The notes under the pieces were generated by a model. That model had not been told where the DNA came from and did no database searches. It saw only the letters and a program-made list of their open reading frames with translations. This document shows, piece by piece, positions 60,222-64,000 of a stretch of DNA of 64,000 nucleotides (the stretch's first letter is position 1; every line of letters starts with the position of its first letter). Source of the DNA: Thermosphaera sp. (lineage in GTDB: Archaea > Thermoproteota > Thermoprotei_A > Sulfolobales > Desulfurococcaceae). The stretch is from assembly GCA_038827615.1 (NCBI GenBank), contig JAWBNK010000002.1, forward strand, positions 1 through 64,000. The letters run 5' to 3'. Position numbers and translations under genes: made by a program.

Positions 60222-62063
60222 TTGAAACTACTGCTCATACACTCGAAGACTTTCCAGTACACTCCTATACAGCCGGCTGTCAAGGAGCCCGAGGAGCTCA
60301 GGGAAGGGCTGAGGGAGCAGAGCTTCGAGAACGCGCTCGTAGTCTTCACAAGCGTTGAAAACGGCGACGACTCCAGCGTCGTCGAGAAGGCTCGAGACGA
60401 GATACTGAGCGCGGCAGACCAGGTCAAGCCCTCCGTAATAGTCCTGTACCCCTACGCGCACTTATCCAGCGACCTGGCACCCCCCTTCACAGCCATGAGC
60501 CTAATGGAGGAGCTAGCGGCGGCTGTCTCCAGCTCGACCAGCATACCGGTTCACAAGGCGCCGTTCGGATGGTACAAGTCGTTCAGGATCGAGTGCTACG
60601 GTCACCCGTTGAGCGAGTTGTCGAAGACCGTTAAGAAGACGAGCGGCGTTGGGCAGAAGAGAGTGATCGAGAAGAAGTTCTACATCATGACGCCGGATGG
60701 GAGCCTCCACGATCCCCTGAGCTTCGACTACTCGAGCTACCCCGAGCTGAAGATCCTCGTGGATAAGGAGGTCCTGGGGAAGGAGCTTGAGGGCGGTGAG
60801 AACAAGGTTAACGAGTACTGCAGGAAGTTCGGGTTCGAATGGGAGCCCATGAGCGATCACGGGCACATGAGGTACGGGCCCCACGCGGTAGTGATGATGG
60901 AGTCGGTGTTCAAGTACTCGTGGAGGGTTGCGAGCGAGCTGGGCATCCCAGTGTTCAAGGTGATGGGTACGAACATGTTCAACTTGAAGGAGAAACCCGT
61001 TTACGAGCACGCAGCCTTGTTCGGCGACAGGCTCTACGAGGTCGACCTGGATGAGGACAAGTTCGTCCTGAGGTATGCTGCCTGCCACCAGCAGTTTGCA
61101 ATGCTGAGGGACTGGGTGATAAGCTACCACCACCTTCCATTCGGGGCTTTCGAAGTAGCCGACAGCTACAGGCTCGAGCAGAGGGGCGAGGTCGCGCTGT
61201 GCTTCAGGCTGAGGAAGTTCTACATGCCCGACCTCCACATCTTCAACAAGGACTTGGGGGAGGCTGTTAGGGTCTCCAGGATCGTTCAGGACAGGATAAT
61301 CGAGGAGGCCGGGAAGCTCGGCAGGAAGTACGTTGCGCTATACAATGTCACTTCCGACTTCCTCGAGAACCATAAGGAGGAGCTTCTCGAGTTCGTCAGG
61401 AGAGAGAGCTATCCAGTGCTCCTCGCAGTCATCCCAGGTGGAATATACTACTGGGTGTTGAACGTCGAGTACCATATTATCGATAATTTGAAGCGGCCGC
61501 GCGAGATAGCCACGTTCCAAATAGACGTAGGGAACGGTCGGAGGTTCAATATAACGTATGTTGACGAGAAGGGCGAGAAACACCATCCCGTTATCATTCA
61601 CACGGCGATACTGGGCGGGGTCGAGAGGTACATCTACATGATACTCGACACCGCCGCTTTAACGGAGCTGAACGGTCAAACCCCTTACATACCTACTTGG
61701 ATAAGCCCGGTGCAAGTCAGGATAATACCGGTCTCCAAGGAGTATAATGAACACGCGCTGAAAATAGCCTCGGAGATCCTCAGGGCGGGCTTCCGAGTCG
61801 ACGTCGACGACCGCGACGAGACCCTTGGGAGGAAGATAAGGGATGCCGGGAGAGAGTGGATACCATACATAGTAGTCGTCGGGGAGAGGGAGGTTAAAAC
61901 GGGAACCGTTAACGTCAGGGTGAGGAGGAGCAATGATCAAACGGTGATGAGGGTTGACGAGCTAATAGAATTATTGAGGAAGGAGACGGAGGGATATCCC
62001 GTCGTTGAATCCACGATGCCGGTGAGGCTGAGCCAGAGGCCTCTGCCCTCCTACAAGCAGTAG
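60222..62063 (+). CDS. thrS: Threonyl-tRNA synthetase, archaeal type with editing domain
   Basis: It charges tRNA-Thr. The N-terminal ~140 residues are the archaeal D-Tyr-deacylase-like editing domain (LLLIHSKTFQYTP, VLYPYAHLSS, FGWYKSFRIECYGHPLSE), which removes mischarged serine. The class II core includes SDHGHMRYGPHAVVMMESV, MGTNMF, VLRYAACHQQFAMLRDW and FEVADSYRLEQRGE, followed by an anticodon-binding domain with TWISPVQVRIIPV. Some crenarchaea split this enzyme into two genes; here it is whole. TTG at 60222 gives the usual MKLLLIHS start with GGGTGG before it; a GTG at 60213 is possible. Confidence 0.95.
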   Translation: MKLLLIHSKTFQYTPIQPAVKEPEELREGLREQSFENALVVFTSVENGDDSSVVEKARDEILSAADQVKPSVIVLYPYAHLSSDLAPPFTAMSLMEELAAAVSSSTSIPVHKAPFGWYKSFRIECYGHPLSELSKTVKKTSGVGQKRVIEKKFYIMTPDGSLHDPLSFDYSSYPELKILVDKEVLGKELEGGENKVNEYCRKFGFEWEPMSDHGHMRYGPHAVVMMESVFKYSWRVASELGIPVFKVMGTNMFNLKEKPVYEHAALFGDRLYEVDLDEDKFVLRYAACHQQFAMLRDWVISYHHLPFGAFEVADSYRLEQRGEVALCFRLRKFYMPDLHIFNKDLGEAVRVSRIVQDRIIEEAGKLGRKYVALYNVTSDFLENHKEELLEFVRRESYPVLLAVIPGGIYYWVLNVEYHIIDNLKRPREIATFQIDVGNGRRFNITYVDEKGEKHHPVIIHTAILGGVERYIYMILDTAALTELNGQTPYIPTWISPVQVRIIPVSKEYNEHALKIASEILRAGFRVDVDDRDETLGRKIRDAGREWIPYIVVVGEREVKTGTVNVRVRRSNDQTVMRVDELIELLRKETEGYPVVESTMPVRLSQRPLPSYKQ

Positions 62064-62134
62064 GCGCCCAGGCTTCTACCCGTTCAATCACATTATTAAA
62101 CGCTTGCACGACATTATTTTTGAAAGGTGGAAGC

Positions 62135-62326
62135 ATGGGGTACTGGTTGCTGAAGTGCAGGGAGTGCGGCGTTGAGTGGAGCCTCCTCGTGAGCTTCCCG
62201 CTTAGGAAGGAGTTCAAGCAACTATACCACTACTGCCCCAGGTGCGGCAGGAACACCTTCCACGACATACTGGACTACAGGGAGGAGGATGACTTCACTT
62301 CCCCCACTCAAGCCTCAAGTAGCTAG
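62135..62326 (+). CDS. Small zinc-ribbon protein
   Basis: About 63 residues with two CxxC pairs, LKCRECG and HYCPRCGRNTFHDI, making one zinc ribbon. Function unknown; nucleic-acid or protein binding is possible. The ATG at 62135 has AAAGGTGG upstream; an earlier start at 62120 would lie before that site. Its last 32 bases overlap the tail of the convergent PP-loop gene. Confidence 0.75.
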   Translation: MGYWLLKCRECGVEWSLLVSFPLRKEFKQLYHYCPRCGRNTFHDILDYREEDDFTSPTQASSS

Positions 62327-63566
62327 ACCGCTCCACGCCGGATGCCTTGATCAGTTCTTCATGAACCATCTTGTGCCTCGAGTAGGACAAGTGGAGCTCG
62401 TACAAGTGCATCGCCGGGCAAGCAACGCATCCAATCCTGGTGAAGCCCTGATCGTACAGCGGATTCAGCCGCACACCCCTGGAGTACAGGTATATTTGGA
62501 CTAGAAGCCTGGTCCAATCCTTAATGGGCAGGGCCCTCTTGACCCCCGGAATCAGCGGGTTATACCCGATCCTCGGCGTCCTCGCCCGGTTGAAGCTCTC
62601 GTAATCCCTCGCCCCGTCAAGGTAGACTGCGACCCCGCTTCCCCTGTAGAACTTCTTCAGCGGCTCCAGCTTCAGGATCCTCGTGCACCACCTGTCCTCC
62701 ACGCTCATCAAGCCCTTCTCCCCCACCAGGCTGAGCACGTCGACGCTCGGCTTCAACACTACTAGCTCCACCCCGAGCTTAGATGCTACTTCCTCAGCAT
62801 ACTTCAAGCTCTCGGGGAACTCTAAGCCCGTGTCGCTGTACACTGCTAGGACCTTCTCAGCCCCCAGTGCTTCAACCGCAAGGCTCAGCACCGCAGTAGA
62901 GTCTGCCCCGCCGCTGAAGGAGACGGGGATCTTACGGGATTTCTGAACGCTTCCGTAGACCCTCTTGATGAAACCCTTCGCCTCGCCCGCCTTATCCTCG
63001 ACGACCTCTCTGTTCAGCTCGACCAGGTCCTCAATCCTTCCGGGAGGAAGCATCCTGAAGCCCCGGGGGGCTACGTCCTTGATCTTTACGCGTCCCAGGC
63101 CTCCGTTGACTCTCCTCCCAACTCCAACATGCCTCCCCATTCTAACGAGGACCATGCGAGCCTTCAGCGGGCAGTCGGGCGGGAGGGCTACGTACTTACC
63201 TTTAACATGCCTGCTGGGCTCCAGCTCGCAGGCCGGAGCACCCAGGGACTCGAGCAGGCTGCCGAGAGCCCCAGTTGGCGATAGAACCCAGCCCTCCCTT
63301 AAATCATAGTACGCGACGCCCAGCCTCAGTGCGCTCGCGTGGAATTCGAAAGCATAGTCTACATGGCTGCTCCATGAGGGAGCCCTGTGGAAGATTAGGA
63401 GCTCCCTTTCGAGGTCGAGTTTGAAGTCGAAGTACTTTTCAACCAGCGCGGCTACGAGCCTCCTCTCCCAAGCGCCGGCGAGCCAGACATCCCTGGTGAT
63501 CCTCCAGCCTCCTTTCCTGCTTAAAACTGGAACAGACGGCGTCTTAGACCACGATAAGTACTCCAT
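62295..63566 (-). CDS. PAPS reductase-like PP-loop ATP pyrophosphatase
   Basis: The adenine nucleotide alpha-hydrolase signature SFSGGADSTAVLSLAVEALG (about residues 218-237) is followed by VYSDTGLEFPESLKYAEEVA, DRWCTRILKLEPLKKFY and DGARDYESFNRARTPRI, as in archaeal proteins annotated phosphoadenosine phosphosulfate reductase. The C-terminal GCVACPAMHL has a Cys pair. The N-terminal ~190 residues are a separate domain with possible PUA-like RMGRHVGVGRRVNGGLGRVKI. In relatives the extreme N-terminus often carries zinc cysteines; here the matching stretch YLSWSKTPSVPVLSRKGG has none. True sulfate reduction is unproven; a tRNA or sulfur-transfer role is equally possible. Confidence 0.78.
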   Translation of the reverse strand: MEYLSWSKTPSVPVLSRKGGWRITRDVWLAGAWERRLVAALVEKYFDFKLDLERELLIFHRAPSWSSHVDYAFEFHASALRLGVAYYDLREGWVLSPTGALGSLLESLGAPACELEPSRHVKGKYVALPPDCPLKARMVLVRMGRHVGVGRRVNGGLGRVKIKDVAPRGFRMLPPGRIEDLVELNREVVEDKAGEAKGFIKRVYGSVQKSRKIPVSFSGGADSTAVLSLAVEALGAEKVLAVYSDTGLEFPESLKYAEEVASKLGVELVVLKPSVDVLSLVGEKGLMSVEDRWCTRILKLEPLKKFYRGSGVAVYLDGARDYESFNRARTPRIGYNPLIPGVKRALPIKDWTRLLVQIYLYSRGVRLNPLYDQGFTRIGCVACPAMHLYELHLSYSRHKMVHEELIKASGVERSSYLRLEWGK

Positions 63567-63676
63567 CTGCGAACACTCTCGGGCCTGCCGCAGCTCTTAT
63601 TAAACGCCCCCGTTAAAGTGAATGAGTGTTCCGGTTTTAATTATTGATCAACCATAATGTGGATCAGGTGTTGCCT

Positions 63677-64000
63677 TTGAACCACGTACTGGTCACCGGC
63701 GGCGCTGGCTTCATAGGGAGCCACTTAGTCGACTACTTGTTGAGCAAGGGTTACTCGGTCAGAGTAGTGGACAACTTGAGCAGCGGGCGCTTAGAACATG
63801 TTTCAAGACACCTGGGGAACAGGGACTTCCAGTTCGTGAAGGGGGATTTGAAAAACAGGGAGACGGCGCTAGAGGTCGTCAGAGGCGTTGACACCGTCTT
63901 CCACTTGGCCGCCAACCCCGAGGTGAGGCTGAGCACTACCGAGCCCGAGGTGCATTTCAACGAGAACCTTCAGGCCACCTTCAACCTGCTCGAGGCCTGC
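63677..64000 (+). CDS. NAD-dependent nucleotide-sugar epimerase/dehydratase (5' part)
   Basis: The gene runs off the window. The first ~108 codons show the Rossmann motif VLVTGGAGFIGSHLVDYLL, VRVVDNLSSGR and VFHLAANPEVRLS, as in extended short-chain dehydrogenases such as UDP-glucose 4-epimerase (GalE-like). TTG at 63677 is spaced well from AGGTG (63666-63670); a TTG at 63671 is possible. TTTTAATTA near 63634 may be its TATA box. The exact sugar substrate cannot be told from this part. Confidence 0.88.
   Translation, partial: MNHVLVTGGAGFIGSHLVDYLLSKGYSVRVVDNLSSGRLEHVSRHLGNRDFQFVKGDLKNRETALEVVRGVDTVFHLAANPEVRLSTTEPEVHFNENLQATFNLLEAC

Noticed and set aside
60513-61238. 241-codon minus-strand frame inside thrS
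   Set aside because: Shadow of ThrRS core motifs.
1-64000. tRNA or rRNA genes
   Set aside because: GGTTCGA-like stretches were checked by eye and all fall inside conserved coding genes or lack a cloverleaf; none could be supported.

Overview
The window reads as chromosomal DNA of a hyperthermophilic crenarchaeon of the Desulfurococcales, close to Thermosphaera/Desulfurococcus. The evidence is archaeal information-processing genes (TopoVI A/B, RadA, HerA-NurA, RtcB, a heteromeric-type tRNA splicing endonuclease subunit, archaeal ThrRS with its editing domain), many TTG/GTG starts with GGTG/GGAGG ribosome-binding sites, TATA-box promoters, and a GH1 beta-glycosidase that I recognise from memory as very like the Thermosphaera aggregans enzyme (same length class, Glu208 and Glu387 in the expected places). 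No rRNA or tRNA gene was recognised.

Layout. 1-3048: a CRISPR array of 46 identical 24-bp repeats and 45 spacers, leader on the left; no cas gene lies in the window. 3168-7623: mtnA on the minus strand, then endA(beta)-hisS and rtcB on the plus strand (tRNA splicing and charging). 7613-10791: a type IV pilus-like operon (pilin, ATPase, TadC membrane protein); its likely processing peptidase sits far away at 56090. 10985-13901: top6B-top6A, followed by a candidate C/D-box sRNA. 14011-17591: nitroreductase, and a GntP permease divergent from glycerate 2-kinase. 17631-20232: herA-nurA. 20508-24269: accessory genes, including a cysteine hydrolase gene broken by one in-frame TGA next to an APC permease, and two unknown membrane proteins.

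24446-34806 is the most interesting region: four tightly packed genes encoding a DUF1156 DNA adenine methylase, a DUF499 AAA+ ATPase, an unknown ~146-residue protein and an SNF2-type helicase with a C-terminal DUF3883/PD-(D/E)XK-like domain. It matches the general plan of a predicted methylase-ATPase-helicase antiviral system. The small third protein and the nuclease-like tail are the least described parts.

34924-38751: a lipoate cluster (two radical-SAM proteins resembling the archaeal lipoyl synthase pair, divergent from lplA-lplB) and a ferritin-like/VIT iron transporter fusion. 38752-39264 has no long gene but holds a truncated AbrB/PhoU-like fragment and a 49-residue membrane ORF. 39265-55016: after uvdE, a large beta-glucan utilisation locus. 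It comprises a secreted membrane-anchored GH16 laminarinase, a five-gene Dpp/Opp-type ABC importer, an anchored clan-A hydrolase, an anchored GH12-like protein, cytosolic GH1, and an anchored GH3 with circularly permuted domain order. The surface enzymes would cut polymer, the importer would take up oligomers and GH1 would finish them inside.

55277-64000: a small unknown gene, a HIT hydrolase, prepilin peptidase, an IS607 element (tnpA-tnpB with a structured 3' end that is a candidate omegaRNA) followed by a possible remnant of the target gene, radA, thrS, a zinc-ribbon protein, a PAPS-reductase-like PP-loop protein and the start of a nucleotide-sugar epimerase.
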